From M3007 sp964550795 (GTDB taxonomy: Bacteria > Bacteroidota > Bacteroidia > Chitinophagales > Saprospiraceae): a DNA stretch of 64,000 nucleotides. The stretch spans positions 1-64,000 of the forward strand of contig CAZKBH010000009.1 of NCBI GenBank assembly GCA_964550795.1, written 5' to 3'. Made by a program: the position numbers and the translations under genes. Below the pieces are notes generated by a model. The model was not told the origin of the DNA, made no database searches, and saw only the letters and a list, made by a program, of their open reading frames with translations. Below are positions 46,712-56,412 of the stretch, in pieces (the first letter of the stretch is position 1; the number at the start of each line of letters is the position of its first letter).

Positions 46712-48220
46712 ACTGGATAATTCTTTCAACCGCACCACCGTCTCATCCCGGCCCAAAACCTCCGCTGTTTCAAATACTGCCGGGCCTTTCATCGTCCCTA
46801 CCAACGCTATACGCAGCAGGGGTAAAATTTCACCGGGCTTCAAATTGTTTTCCTGCATATACGTTTTGACCGCGTCCTCTAATGCTACAGCCTTAAACGG
46901 CTCAAAAGTAGCCACTTTTTCCGTCAATGCCGTAAAAACTGCCGCTATGTCGCCATTCCAACGCTTTTTTAGCGTTTCTTCATCATAGCTGCGCACTGGC
47001 TCGAAGAAATAATATCCTGTTTCCACAAAGTCCGGCAAAAACGTCACCCGTTCTTTCATCAGGCCGACAGTTTTGGTCAAATATTCGTCCGAAACCTGGT
47101 ATCCTTTGGCATCTGCCAGCGGGCGAACCAGTTGGCTCAGCGCCGCATTATCCATTCCCTGAATATACTTTTGGTTGAACCACTTTGCTTTTTCATAATC
47201 GAAGCGCGCGCCACTTTTCCCGATGTTTTCGATGGAAAAAGCGGCAATTAACTCCTCAATGCTCATAATTTCCTGCTCACCGCCAGGGTTCCAGCCCAAC
47301 AATGCGAGGAAATTAACCACAGCCTGCGGCAAAAAACCCGCTTCCCGAAATCCGCCAAAACTTTCCTCTGGTGTGTTGCCTTCCCAACCAAGCGGGAAGA
47401 CCGGAATGCCAAATTTGGCCCCGTCGCGTTTGCTTAATTTGCCGTTGCCCACCGGTTTCATAATCAAGGGGAGATGTGAAAAGCGAGGCATAGTTGCATC
47501 CCAACCAAAACCTTCATACAATAGGACGTGGTGCGCCGTACTGGGCAACCACTCTTCCCCACGGATTACGTGCGTGATGCGCATGAGGTGATCGTCCACA
47601 ATATTGGCCAGGTGATAGGTGGGCATACCATCCGCTTTCAAGAGTACCTTATCGTCCAATTCGCTGCTCTCAAAAACCACGTCGCCGCGAATCAGGTCGT
47701 GGATATGGATGCTGCGTCCGGGTTCAATTTTGAGTCGAACAACAAAAGCTTCTCCGGCCTCGATGCGGCTTTTTGCGGTGGCTTCACCCAGACTTAGGCT
47801 ATTGGATAAAGCATTGCGAGTCAAGTGATTGTAGGTAAAATTCTCTACCGATTGCCGCTGCGCATCCAGTTCTTCCGGGGTGTCAAAAGCGTAGTAGGCA
47901 TGGCCCCTTTCAACGAGTTCATGCGCGTATTTTTGGTAAATTTCTTTACGGTCGCTTTGCCGATAGGGGCCATCCGCGCCGCCGAAACCCACGCCCTCAT
48001 CTGGCAATAATCCTGTCCAGCGCAGGGCTTCAATGATGTAATCTTCCGCACCGGGCACATAGCGGCCCTGATCGGTGTCTTCAATACGAAGGATAAAGGT
48101 TCCGCCATTTTGACGGGCAAAAAGGTAGTTGTACAACGCTGTGCGAACACCGCCGATGTGTAGCGCTCCGGTAGGGGAGGGCGCAAATCTTACGCGAATT
48201 GGAGTCATAGTTTGGGTCAT
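46691..48220 (-). CDS. gltX: glutamate-tRNA ligase
   Basis: 509 residues. Class I synthetase: HIGH-like motif RFAPSPTGALHIGGVRTA near the start and KMSKS-like GNGKLSKRDGAKFG at about 245-260; anticodon-binding helical domain at the C-terminus. It charges tRNA-Glu. Translation may start at 48208 (MTPIRVRFAP) instead. The C-terminal SECGQWG is encoded by the 9-bp repeat array and is probably not ancestral. Confidence 0.96.
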   Translation of the reverse strand: MTQTMTPIRVRFAPSPTGALHIGGVRTALYNYLFARQNGGTFILRIEDTDQGRYVPGAEDYIIEALRWTGLLPDEGVGFGGADGPYRQSDRKEIYQKYAHELVERGHAYYAFDTPEELDAQRQSVENFTYNHLTRNALSNSLSLGEATAKSRIEAGEAFVVRLKIEPGRSIHIHDLIRGDVVFESSELDDKVLLKADGMPTYHLANIVDDHLMRITHVIRGEEWLPSTAHHVLLYEGFGWDATMPRFSHLPLIMKPVGNGKLSKRDGAKFGIPVFPLGWEGNTPEESFGGFREAGFLPQAVVNFLALLGWNPGGEQEIMSIEELIAAFSIENIGKSGARFDYEKAKWFNQKYIQGMDNAALSQLVRPLADAKGYQVSDEYLTKTVGLMKERVTFLPDFVETGYYFFEPVRSYDEETLKKRWNGDIAAVFTALTEKVATFEPFKAVALEDAVKTYMQENNLKPGEILPLLRIALVGTMKGPAVFETAEVLGRDETVVRLKELSSECGQWG

Positions 48221-48427
48221 TCATCTCTTTTTCCTTGGGGGAGTGGATCAACTTGCATCCAAGGACAAAAAACGCGGCGACCGATAGATGTCGAGTCGTC
48301 GCGATTCGTGAACTTGGAGGCGCAAAAATAGCAGTTTTCTGGTATGCTTGACCAGGAGTTAGAAAGATGTCGGCTTCTGGCACAATGATTTTTTAAAAAA
48401 TTCGTCTCTGGCCCCAACCTTTTACTT

Positions 48428-48482
48428 CGCCCGACCTGTCTTGCGAAAGATTTCGCAAACCATTCGCCGGATGCGGCACTAG
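48428..48482. repeat. hairpin plus solo end of the MITE-like family
   Basis: 48456-48482 matches the right end of the 12716-12879 element at about 24 of 26 positions (ends GATGCGGCACTAG). Directly before it TTGCGAAA GA TTTCGCAA forms a short perfect hairpin. The remaining part of the 305-bp gap 48221-48525 shows nothing else I can support. Confidence 0.55.
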
Positions 48483-48525
48483 CCCCCTGCAATCCCCGTT
48501 TTTTTGAAGTCTACACACCCTTACT

Positions 48526-49146
48526 ATGTATCTTTCCAGGACACCCCGCCTCTTGCAAACCCTGCTGCCCAGTTATACCTGGCACATCCCGACTACAGAA
48601 AAAGTGATTTACCTCACCTTCGACGATGGCCCAATCCCGGAAGCCACGCCCTGGGTGCTGGATACCCTCAGTACTTACGGCGCAAAAGCCACCTTTTTCT
48701 GCGTCGGCGACAACGTGCGGAAATACCCCGCTATTTTTCAGCAAATTTTGGCCGAGGGCCACGCCGTGGGCAACCACACCTTTAACCACCTCAAAGGCTG
48801 GTCAACAGACACTTCTGATTATCTGGACAATGTGGAACGTTGTGCGGAGATGGTTTCCAGTCCACTTTTTCGCCCGCCGTATGGCAAATTGAAGCCCTCC
48901 CAAACCCGCCAACTCAAATCCCGCTACCGCATCGTCATGTGGGATGTGTTGAGCGGCGACTTTGACCCCACCATTTCTCCAGAGGAATGTCTGCAAAATG
49001 TGCTGGAGAACATCCATCCCGGCTCCATCGTGCTTTTTCACGACAGCGTAAAAGCCGAAACCCGAATGCGTTTTGCGTTGCCCAAGGTGCTGGAAAAAAT
49101 GACCGCAGAAGGCTGGCGGTTTGAGAAGTTGGATACTTCGGAATAG
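48526..49146 (+). CDS. polysaccharide deacetylase (NodB homology domain)
   Basis: 206 residues, a bare carbohydrate esterase 4 domain without a signal peptide. The motifs are VIYLTFDDGPIPEAT (catalytic Asp and metal-binding Asp), EGHAVGNHTFNH (metal His residues), FRPPYGKL and IVLFHDS. Such enzymes remove N-acetyl groups from peptidoglycan or other hexosamine polymers, or act in sugar metabolism. The lack of export signal is odd for a cell-wall enzyme. Confidence 0.9.
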   Translation: MYLSRTPRLLQTLLPSYTWHIPTTEKVIYLTFDDGPIPEATPWVLDTLSTYGAKATFFCVGDNVRKYPAIFQQILAEGHAVGNHTFNHLKGWSTDTSDYLDNVERCAEMVSSPLFRPPYGKLKPSQTRQLKSRYRIVMWDVLSGDFDPTISPEECLQNVLENIHPGSIVLFHDSVKAETRMRFALPKVLEKMTAEGWRFEKLDTSE

Positions 49147-49289
49147 AGGTTAGGCAACCCGTGGTTGGGGTATCACGTCGTAGGTGAAGTTTTCAATATT
49201 TCACGTGCTCGCTTTAAATTTCGGTTGCTCGTCTGCGACCCGGACTTTGTATGCGCCACACCTGACCTTCACTATTCAAACGTTATTTT

Positions 49290-49937
49290 ATGAAACACTT
49301 GGCTCTTACCCTGCTCAGCTTCGCATTAGTATTATTTTTCTCATTTTGCAAAAAAGAAACAGCGGAAATTCTAGAGACTATCATGTATCCCAATTTTTCC
49401 CAATTAAAGGTGGGGAATTATTGGATATACGAACGCTACAGAATAGAAGACTCCGGCATGGAAATTTCAACGGGCACATTTGACAGTTGTTATGTAGAAA
49501 AAGACACTCAAATTAATAATTATACCTACTACAAGGTTCTCCGGCCTTCGCTCAATGAAACGATACAAACGATTCAATTTATACGGGATTCACTCCATTA
49601 TCTGGTGACAAACGATGGCGAGGTTCTTTTTTCTTCCCAAAATTATGTGGATACACTACAGCAATATCACATGTTATTTGTGTCCGATACGATCTGTGAA
49701 GTCGTGGCGAAAATGGCCGATAAAAATTTAGCAGTTAGCACACCTGCGGGCGTATTTGAAACTTCAAGCTTAAAAAGAACCTTTCACATGTATCCTTTAT
49801 TTGCAGATTTAGGAAATACCCGATATATGGATACCCGCTACGCTGAAAATATCGGGATTGTTTCAGAAACGCTCACTTTTTTTGCATTTCTTCCCGTTTC
49901 TATTGAAATACGATTGGTTAGATACCATTTGAATTAG
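49290..49937 (+). CDS. putative lipoprotein, function unknown
   Basis: 215 residues. A lipoprotein signal with lipobox SFCKK at about 18-22, then a mostly beta-rich region (YPNFSQLKVGNYWIYERYRI, TYYKVLRP, ILETIMYP). Proteins starting with the LKVGNYWIYERY pattern are common in Bacteroidota as uncharacterised lipoproteins. It has no obvious operon partner, and its base composition looks more AT-rich than its neighbours. Confidence 0.75.
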   Translation: MKHLALTLLSFALVLFFSFCKKETAEILETIMYPNFSQLKVGNYWIYERYRIEDSGMEISTGTFDSCYVEKDTQINNYTYYKVLRPSLNETIQTIQFIRDSLHYLVTNDGEVLFSSQNYVDTLQQYHMLFVSDTICEVVAKMADKNLAVSTPAGVFETSSLKRTFHMYPLFADLGNTRYMDTRYAENIGIVSETLTFFAFLPVSIEIRLVRYHLN

Positions 49938-50048
49938 TGGCGAAATTTTAGTGAATAATCGCCGCTCCTGGATCTTCTGGTCTACGGCATGCCCGTTAAC
50001 GGTTGATAATTCATCAGGAACCATCTTCTTTCCAGTAGACAAAATGAG

Positions 50049-50098
50049 CAATTATTCAAAAGCTGAAGAGCCAAAGGTCCTCAGCTTTTGAATAATTG
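50049..50098. repeat. perfect 18-bp inverted repeat
   Basis: CAATTATTCAAAAGCTGA and its exact complement around a 14-base loop, 111 bp after the lipoprotein gene; a possible terminator. Confidence 0.7.
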
Positions 50099-50218
50099 TA
50101 CCCATTATCTACTACACCATTTGTGTAAAGTTGTAACAATGTATTCGTTTAGCCAGACATTTGGCACTTCATGACCTTATATGGGGTGGATTTGGAGTTA
50201 GGTATGCATCACATTTAT

Positions 50219-50392
50219 CATCTTGTAACCCCCGAACTTCAGTCGGGGGCTAGGCATCATCACCAACCACATCTACCTTCTTTGCAGAACATCTACATTT
50301 CATAGAGTTATAGATGCTTATGTTTTGCAAAGAAGGTAGATGTGATTAGTGAACGCACTGGCCTGCTCGTTGAAACGAGCGGTTACAAGATG
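50219..50392. mobile_element. nested inverted-repeat element (REP/BIME- or MITE-like), 174 bp
   Basis: The outer ends are CATCTTGTAAC (50219) and its complement (50382). Inside, from the left: hairpin CCCCCGA/TCGGGGG (50229-50249), then perfect 19-bp arms at 50268-50286 and 50326-50344, then hairpin GCTCGTT/AACGAGC (50365-50380). It has no coding capacity. The GTAAC-hairpin ends recall REP sequences moved by REP-associated tyrosine transposases. Besides this and the hairpin at 50049, the 535-bp gap 49938-50472 shows nothing else. Confidence 0.65.
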
Positions 50393-50472
50393 TTAGATGA
50401 AAGCAGTGATTACTAATATAAGTCATGAAGAACTAAATACTATTTTATCACCAACTATCGCTGTATATCAAT

Positions 50473-52365
50473 ATGACACGTACCATTGTTTTGATCTGTA
50501 TGCTATGTCTCCCCCTCGTTTACCCCTCCAATGCACAGCAGAACCTTATTCGAAATGGGAGTTTTGAAGAGCACGGTGAGCAAAAATGTTTAGAATGCAA
50601 CACTTTGTACGGCCAATATCCTGCCCTGGTGTACCACTGGGATAACGGAGGCTGGGGCTGCCATCTTTATGACAAGAACTACAAGCGAGCTTCCGATGAC
50701 AATAAATGGAACGGTAATCCATTCGACCGATTGTCGCCACAACACGGGAACGCAATGATTGCAATGTGGTATTTGCCAAGATGCTTTGATTTGTATTGTG
50801 CTACCTATTTGTCTGCTCGAAGCACCAAGCCGATGGAAGTAGGAAAAGTGTATCAGGCTAGTTTTTGGCTGTACATCGAAAGTGCTAAAAGGTCCGATCC
50901 AGAATGGACCAAACATATTGGCATTGCTTTGTTGCCTCAAAATCTTAAGGTAAGTGGTCTATATGGCAAAAAATTTAGGCTGCCATTCCTTAGTATTGAC
51001 ACGATTATTTATGATAACTGGTATCAAGTCCAATGGCGTGTCCGGCCCTTGTGTACCAGTAATTATTTAATGATAGGCGTATTCGGAGATGATGGCTGGC
51101 CGACCTTAAAAAATTACGAGGATATGTTTTATTATGTGGACAATGTGACCTTAACCGAAATCCAAACGGAATCCGCTATTTCCGACAGTTCCACCTTTTA
51201 TTGCAGCCGCTACGACCCCAAAACCCTGGGCATTGACCCCAAAATGGACAATCAAACCCTTCTTTTCGAAAACAAATCGTACGAACTGACGGCAGCGCAC
51301 AAGGAAGCATTGGATTCCTTTGTTGTCTTTGCCCGGAAATATCCTGATCTGGTTTTTGAAATATCCGGACATACAGACAGTATTGGAACAGAAAATCTTC
51401 CCCTTTCACAAAACCGGGCGCAGTCCGTATTCCAATACCTTACGGAGGAACATAAAATCCCCACTTTTCGATTTTACACGCTCGCGACGGGCAGCAAACA
51501 CCCCTTTCGGCCCAACCAGACCGAAGCAGGCAGAACGCTCAACCGACGGGCAGATATCCGGCAGTCGGGACTGGATGTTTCCAATATGTTTTATCGGAAT
51601 GCCTTGAGGGCTGTTGAAAAAAAGGAGTACGCGCAGGCTTTTTCATTTCTCCATAAGTGGCTGATTAAACCCAGTAAAGGGGATTCAGGCAGACGGATAA
51701 TGCTGCTTTTTGATCCACGTTTTGAAGTGTTGAAGAAGGATAAACGCTGGAGCACGGTAGATCAAAAAGTGCGGGCGGAATACCGTTCGTTTAAATATGA
51801 GCGCTATGCTTTTCTACTGGATTCCATGCGCTTCGATGAGCTAATCGTCAACGGCAGGCTAAACGCGATGGGGCATCAAGGCGGCCTGAATGCCTTGCCA
51901 GGTTACATCCAGGTGCTGGATACGGTGCTTTTGGAGCTGCCCATCCAGTCAGAGACCGAGCTGCAAAAGAAATACGAGCAACATTTTGCCGCGCTGCTTC
52001 CGATATTGGGAAAAACGGGTTGGCCCAAAAAGTCGGAATTTGGAGAAACCGCATCCAATTCAGCTTTTACAATGCTCCTGCAATCCAAGGAAATTCTTAC
52101 GCAACTCAAATGGCTTCCTGCCCTGCAAAAATCCTGCGAAGAAGGGGAAACCCCCTGGATGCACTATGCAAAACTGTATGATCACTGTAATCTTGCGCTG
52201 GGCAAGCCACAACGGTATTGCACACAAGTACTCATGCTGGAAAACGGCGCGCTTGAAGTGCCAGCCTGGGAGGGCAATGTAGAGACGGTGAACAACCAGC
52301 GGGCAAAAATTGGCTTGCCGCTGCTTTCGCTGGCGGTAGCAGATGCGATGGCGGAAAAGCAGTGA
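50473..52365 (+). CDS. exported fusion: beta-sandwich domain, OmpA, DUF6624-like
   Basis: 630 residues with a signal peptide (VLICMLCLPLVYPSNAQ). The N-terminal beta domain at about 22-225 starts NLIRNGSFEEHG, as in carbohydrate-binding-like modules of exported Bacteroidota proteins. An OmpA domain at about 264-366 (FEISGHTDSIGTENLPLSQN ... NRRADIR) would bind peptidoglycan. The C-terminal region at about 380-630 matches DUF6624 hallmarks: GKTGWPKKSEFGETAS, ALQKSCEEGETPW, PQRYCTQVLM and VNNQRAKIGLPLLSL. OmpA is usually C-terminal, so a following DUF6624-like domain is unusual. DUF6624 has no known function. Confidence 0.8.
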   Translation: MTRTIVLICMLCLPLVYPSNAQQNLIRNGSFEEHGEQKCLECNTLYGQYPALVYHWDNGGWGCHLYDKNYKRASDDNKWNGNPFDRLSPQHGNAMIAMWYLPRCFDLYCATYLSARSTKPMEVGKVYQASFWLYIESAKRSDPEWTKHIGIALLPQNLKVSGLYGKKFRLPFLSIDTIIYDNWYQVQWRVRPLCTSNYLMIGVFGDDGWPTLKNYEDMFYYVDNVTLTEIQTESAISDSSTFYCSRYDPKTLGIDPKMDNQTLLFENKSYELTAAHKEALDSFVVFARKYPDLVFEISGHTDSIGTENLPLSQNRAQSVFQYLTEEHKIPTFRFYTLATGSKHPFRPNQTEAGRTLNRRADIRQSGLDVSNMFYRNALRAVEKKEYAQAFSFLHKWLIKPSKGDSGRRIMLLFDPRFEVLKKDKRWSTVDQKVRAEYRSFKYERYAFLLDSMRFDELIVNGRLNAMGHQGGLNALPGYIQVLDTVLLELPIQSETELQKKYEQHFAALLPILGKTGWPKKSEFGETASNSAFTMLLQSKEILTQLKWLPALQKSCEEGETPWMHYAKLYDHCNLALGKPQRYCTQVLMLENGALEVPAWEGNVETVNNQRAKIGLPLLSLAVADAMAEKQ

Positions 52366-52580
52366 GAAAATCCCATCCCCACTGTTCACGCCCTCCAGCT
52401 AAAACACATTCACCCGCATCCTTCATCTTTCATCCCTGAATCATGGTAACTGCTCGTATTTCTTCCGGCTTCGATCTTGAACCCGCTAGTGCGAAGCTGC
52501 CCAATCCCAAGCCCAACACACGCTGGCGCGACGTTTAGTGTGATGACATAGTGATTTAGGTGCCACTTTTCTGAACACTC

Positions 52581-53150
52581 CTACCAAGCATAAGCCAGTT
52601 GAACACCAATCCCAGGCGTAATCAGTGGGTAAAACGCCGGGGCTTTTCCCAGTTCCCATGTGAATACTTCGAGCATCGTAAGCCCAACAATCCCGACGCT
52701 AAAGCGTGGTACGATATAGTAGTGCAAGCCCCCGTTGGTCGCCAATCCGATAGTGCCGTATAGACTATCACTGTGATAGATGCCCCGATGTTGACCAGTA
52801 AAAATCTGCATCCAAGGCCCGGACGATAAAGTCCAGGCAAATTTTTTCTCCGATTTTTGGAAGCACAGGCGATAGCTAACCTCAAAATATCGGCTTTGGC
52901 TTTGGTAAAACTCTGACTTCTTTTCGGCATATGCCACGCGCACGCCCAAAGCATTACGATCATTGAAATTATAATAGTAACCACCCCCCAAAAAATAATC
53001 TTTGTCGCCATCAGGTGTTCTGAAGCCGATGAATATCAATATTATATCTATGTCTCGGCGACGTAACGATAGACTATCTGACAAAATCGGAGCGCAATCT
53101 TCCGGGCGAATGCCCTGAACTGCCTGCCGCTTTACTGTCACGATCCTCAA
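52581..53150 (-). CDS. outer-membrane beta-barrel-like protein, probably 5'-truncated
   Basis: 189 residues; the region from DGDKDYFLGGGYYYNFNDR onward shows amphipathic, aromatic-rich strands (ALGVRVAYAEKKSEFY, YFEVSYRLCFQ) and ends in ALAYAW-like aromatic residues typical of barrels. The first 45 residues do not form a signal peptide, so the gene has probably lost its true start or been cut by rearrangement. The upstream 53151-53651 stretch contains inverted repeats, not a signal sequence. I do not recognise a family. Confidence 0.5.
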   Translation of the reverse strand: MRIVTVKRQAVQGIRPEDCAPILSDSLSLRRRDIDIILIFIGFRTPDGDKDYFLGGGYYYNFNDRNALGVRVAYAEKKSEFYQSQSRYFEVSYRLCFQKSEKKFAWTLSSGPWMQIFTGQHRGIYHSDSLYGTIGLATNGGLHYYIVPRFSVGIVGLTMLEVFTWELGKAPAFYPLITPGIGVQLAYAW

Positions 53151-53226
53151 AAGCCGCTGAAACTAATTTTCTATATCCCGACGTCACGCTCGGCTGCCTC
53201 TATCGTTTGTGCGAACTACGGATTCC

Positions 53227-53281
53227 CCGCAACAGACGACTAAGCAAAAAAACAAACCCACGTAGTCGTCCGTTGCGGGTA
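53227..53281. repeat. 17-bp inverted repeat
   Basis: CCCGCAACaGACGACTA and TAGTCGTCcGTTGCGGG pair with one mismatch around a loop of about 20 bases, upstream of the truncated barrel gene. The 501-bp gap 53151-53651 holds this, a 14-bp palindrome GTATGAATTCATAC at 53547 and the terminator at 53575. Confidence 0.65.
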
Positions 53282-53574
53282 AGTAACCTATGTAAAATGC
53301 CCTCCGACCACTCACGAACAGGCGTGAAGCAACCATGTGGCACAGGCAATTTCAGCATTTGGACTCGCAGGCATCCAGGGTGATTTTGGTTTCTTTGAAG
53401 CAAATATATAGGGCAGGTTTCAATTGGCAACCTTTGCGACACATTATGAATTAAGAAAATCCCCAGCTTCAAAATCCACCACCTCCTCCCAACCCAAGCC
53501 CAAAACTAAGCCCCCACAAAACACCCTGCAACCAAAATCAAAAAAGTATGAATTCATACGGAAACCAAAAAAAC

Positions 53575-53608
53575 AATGGCCATCCCGCCCCCAAGCGAAA
53601 TGGCCATT
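53575..53608 (-). terminator. terminator of the zinc protease gene
   Basis: On the minus strand AATGGCCAT and ATGGCCATT pair around a 16-base loop and are followed by GTTTTTTTGG, 44 bp after the protease stop codon. Confidence 0.65.
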
Positions 53609-53651
53609 ATCTCCTGTAATACTGCCTGTCCGGCACCAAAGATCTACTTTC

Positions 53652-56183
53652 CTATCGTCTGCGCGCAGGATCCAGTGCCACTTCGATGCGCTCCAGACAG
53701 TCCAGATAATGGCTGCGGCTCATCGCGTCGTTCGAATCGTTGTAGGCCGCCGTCAGGTCGGTGCGGAGTTGCCGGAGCGTACCCAGGGCAACCGAAGGCA
53801 CGTCCGTATTGCGCAGGGCCTCGGTGGCCGGAGATGGCTTGTACAAGTCGATCATCTTTTCCAAAAAAACCTTTTGCAGGTTGCGCCGGTGTACGCTGAC
53901 GGGGCTGCGCGCCGGTATTTCCGACCAGATCCCTGTGCGCAGATCTTCGAACAGATTGGCTACGGTGTAAGTATTCCGGTCGAGTGCCTCGTTTTCGATC
54001 ATGCGCTGCAGACGCGCGCCGCCGAGTAAGCTCGAAAGTATATTGCCTTGTAAACGAGCCACGGCAGCCACTCCGTTGTCGGGGCGGATGAGGCGCAGCA
54101 CTTTCGGATCAAGCAGCCACTCGGGTGTCTGGAACAATTGCTTTTGCAGAAACGCCACAGCATCGCGCTGTTGGGCTGCCGGCGCCGCTTCATAAACCAC
54201 CCCGGACTGGTCGTATGTTTTCGGCGTTTCGAATACACCACCTACCCATTTGGCCACATGGCCAAGGTAGCGGGCGTACTGACCTACCACATTATTGTAG
54301 GTTTCCCCGGCGAGCTCGTAGGTTTTGGCCTCTTCCTTCGTCCAAACGGCTGCATTGGGCAGGATGCGCTGGAGGTTTTTGATGCCATATTCGGAAGCCA
54401 GCATGGAGTTATCGCCCAGGTCTTCGCTTTGTGCACGGGGGTCGTAGGAGCTGGACTCGGTCAGGAAATGCAGGCGCGGGTTGTTGGCGGCTTTTTCCAG
54501 GTACCAGCGGTTGAGCACTTTACTGTCCGCTTCGGCGTCTTTGGTGCCATATATGGGTTTGTAGCCCCATTCGATGGCCCATTTGTCGTAGTCGCCCACA
54601 CGGGGCATGAGGTCGGTGATTCCGTCTTCGGGCTGTGCCACGTAGTTGAAGCGGGCGTAGTCCATGATGGAAGAGGTGTGGCCGTTCGCTTCCATGAATT
54701 TTTTGTCCCGCAGTTTTTCCACCGGCGTAGCATGGCTGGCACCGAAGTTGTGGCGCAGGCCAAGGGTGTGGCCTACCTCGTGGGCTGCCACAAAGCGTAT
54801 CAGGGCACCCATGAGGTTGTCGTCCAGTTCGTTCGGACGCGCACGGGGGTCAACGGCGGCGGCCTGAGTGGTGTACCAGGTTTTAAGCAGGCGCATCACA
54901 TTGTGGTACCAGCCGATATGGCTTTCGATGATCTCGCCCGTGCGGGGGTCGTTCACATTAGGGCCATAGGCGTTCTGGATATCAGAGGCGAAGTAGCGGA
55001 TGACAGAGAAGCGCGCGTCTTCGAGGCTCATTGTGGTGTCGTTTTCGGGCCATTCGCGGGCGATGATGGCGTTTTTCCAGCCGGCCTGTTCGAATGCGGG
55101 TTGCCAGTCTTCCACTCCTTTTTTTAGGAAAGTCCGCCATTTTGCGGGCGTTGCCGGGTCAATGTAATAGATGATCGGCTTGGCCGGCTCGATCTTTTCG
55201 CCTTTTTGCTGGCGGCGCATGTCGGCCTCGTTTTTCGGTTCCAGGCGCCAGCGAACGGCGATGGTCTCGTCCTCGGCGCGCTGCTGGTCGTCATCAAAAA
55301 CCGTGCGGCCGGTAGCGAAATAACCCACCCGCGGATCGTACAGTCGCTTGCGGAAGGGGGTGCGTGGCAGCAAAACCAGGGAGTTGTTGATCTCGAAGGT
55401 GACTACGCCGGCATCCAGACCGCCCGGCAGGTTCATGGTTCCCGGCGTTTCTTCCCGCAGGGCCGGTGGCGCCACCTTGTAGGTTTTCACCGTACGCACC
55501 TCCAGATTGATCGGATAGGCCCGGATGCTTTCGATATAACTGCGGTCTTTTTGCAATTCGCCCATTTTGAAGCGCTGCTTCGCATAAGAAGGCAGCGAAA
55601 ACACCGGATTGTCTTCTTTGAAAAAATCCGTGACCTCGATCACCACCGAGGTGTCTTTGCGGATGGATTTCACATCAAACGCCGCAGCGATCGGATCCAC
55701 ATTGGAATTTTTAACTGCCTTGTAAATGGGTTGCAGCGTGTCGGAACTCACGTTGTTGTAGGCCACGGCTCGAATAAATACCTTATCGGAAGGCCCCCGC
55801 TCGAAACGGATCACCTGGCTATTGGCCTGTTCGCCGCCATACCCGGCGTCGGTGGGTACCCGGGTCATTCGGGTGACAGACATGATCTCAACACCAAACA
55901 TGGAGTCCGGTATTTCCAGAAAATACTTGTCCTCGATGCGGTGTACGGTCACCATGCCCGCCATACTCACGGCCTTGTCGGTAATGACCTCGCGATACGG
56001 TTTCGGTGCTTTTTTCGCGTCTTTTTTAGCGGTGGTGTCCTTGGCAACAGCAGCCGGTTTTCCCACAGAGGGAGGCAGGGAGTCGCGTTTGGGCGGCGCC
56101 GGCACTTCTTGTGCAACCAGTAGGTGAGCCATTGTAAATGCCACTGAAAAGAGCCAGAGGCGGAGGAGTGTGTTGAATTTCAT
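53652..56183 (-). CDS. zinc-dependent metalloprotease (DUF5118/DUF5117/DUF4953)
   Basis: 843 residues from ATG 56183 with a signal peptide (LLRLWLFSVAFTMAHLLVAQ). A Lys/Pro/Ala-rich spacer precedes a DUF5118-like segment, then DUF5117 (about 90-420), and a zincin DUF4953 region with the extended zinc motif HEVGHTLGLRHNF near residue 468. The extended HExxHxxGxxH form is that of metzincins. Such proteins are common exported proteases of Bacteroidota with unknown substrates. The frame is open a further 291 bp upstream, but that region has no signal or homology. The gene looks more GC-rich than its neighbours. Confidence 0.88.
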   Translation of the reverse strand: MKFNTLLRLWLFSVAFTMAHLLVAQEVPAPPKRDSLPPSVGKPAAVAKDTTAKKDAKKAPKPYREVITDKAVSMAGMVTVHRIEDKYFLEIPDSMFGVEIMSVTRMTRVPTDAGYGGEQANSQVIRFERGPSDKVFIRAVAYNNVSSDTLQPIYKAVKNSNVDPIAAAFDVKSIRKDTSVVIEVTDFFKEDNPVFSLPSYAKQRFKMGELQKDRSYIESIRAYPINLEVRTVKTYKVAPPALREETPGTMNLPGGLDAGVVTFEINNSLVLLPRTPFRKRLYDPRVGYFATGRTVFDDDQQRAEDETIAVRWRLEPKNEADMRRQQKGEKIEPAKPIIYYIDPATPAKWRTFLKKGVEDWQPAFEQAGWKNAIIAREWPENDTTMSLEDARFSVIRYFASDIQNAYGPNVNDPRTGEIIESHIGWYHNVMRLLKTWYTTQAAAVDPRARPNELDDNLMGALIRFVAAHEVGHTLGLRHNFGASHATPVEKLRDKKFMEANGHTSSIMDYARFNYVAQPEDGITDLMPRVGDYDKWAIEWGYKPIYGTKDAEADSKVLNRWYLEKAANNPRLHFLTESSSYDPRAQSEDLGDNSMLASEYGIKNLQRILPNAAVWTKEEAKTYELAGETYNNVVGQYARYLGHVAKWVGGVFETPKTYDQSGVVYEAAPAAQQRDAVAFLQKQLFQTPEWLLDPKVLRLIRPDNGVAAVARLQGNILSSLLGGARLQRMIENEALDRNTYTVANLFEDLRTGIWSEIPARSPVSVHRRNLQKVFLEKMIDLYKPSPATEALRNTDVPSVALGTLRQLRTDLTAAYNDSNDAMSRSHYLDCLERIEVALDPARRR

Positions 56184-56412
56184 GTCAATATCAGAAGTGG
56201 TTAGGTTACGTTGTGTGTGGTTGAAAGGGGTGAAGTTGCAAAGATTCCGTCGATTCAGCGCAGCGTTTATGTCTTTTGTAACATGCAATGGGAACACCAC
56301 ACAAGGCTGAAAGGAATCCTGGCACGAGGAGGTGTCACCCGCGCAGCACAAAAATGATAACAGTTGCTCGCCTGTAGGCTTTTTTATTTCATCGGTATTA
56401 ACAGAATAAAAA

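Noticed and set aside
52443..52535. 30-codon plus-strand frame between the OmpA-DUF6624 and barrel genes
   Set aside because: Pro/Lys-rich with no promoter or recognisable pattern; not distinguishable from chance.
53200..53472. 90-residue minus-strand reading frame
   Set aside because: No homology, no protein-like pattern, and it spans an inverted repeat.
54138..55127. 329-residue plus-strand frame inside the zinc protease gene
   Set aside because: It is a shadow of the GC-rich protease gene on the other strand, whose HEXXH motif and domains are clear.
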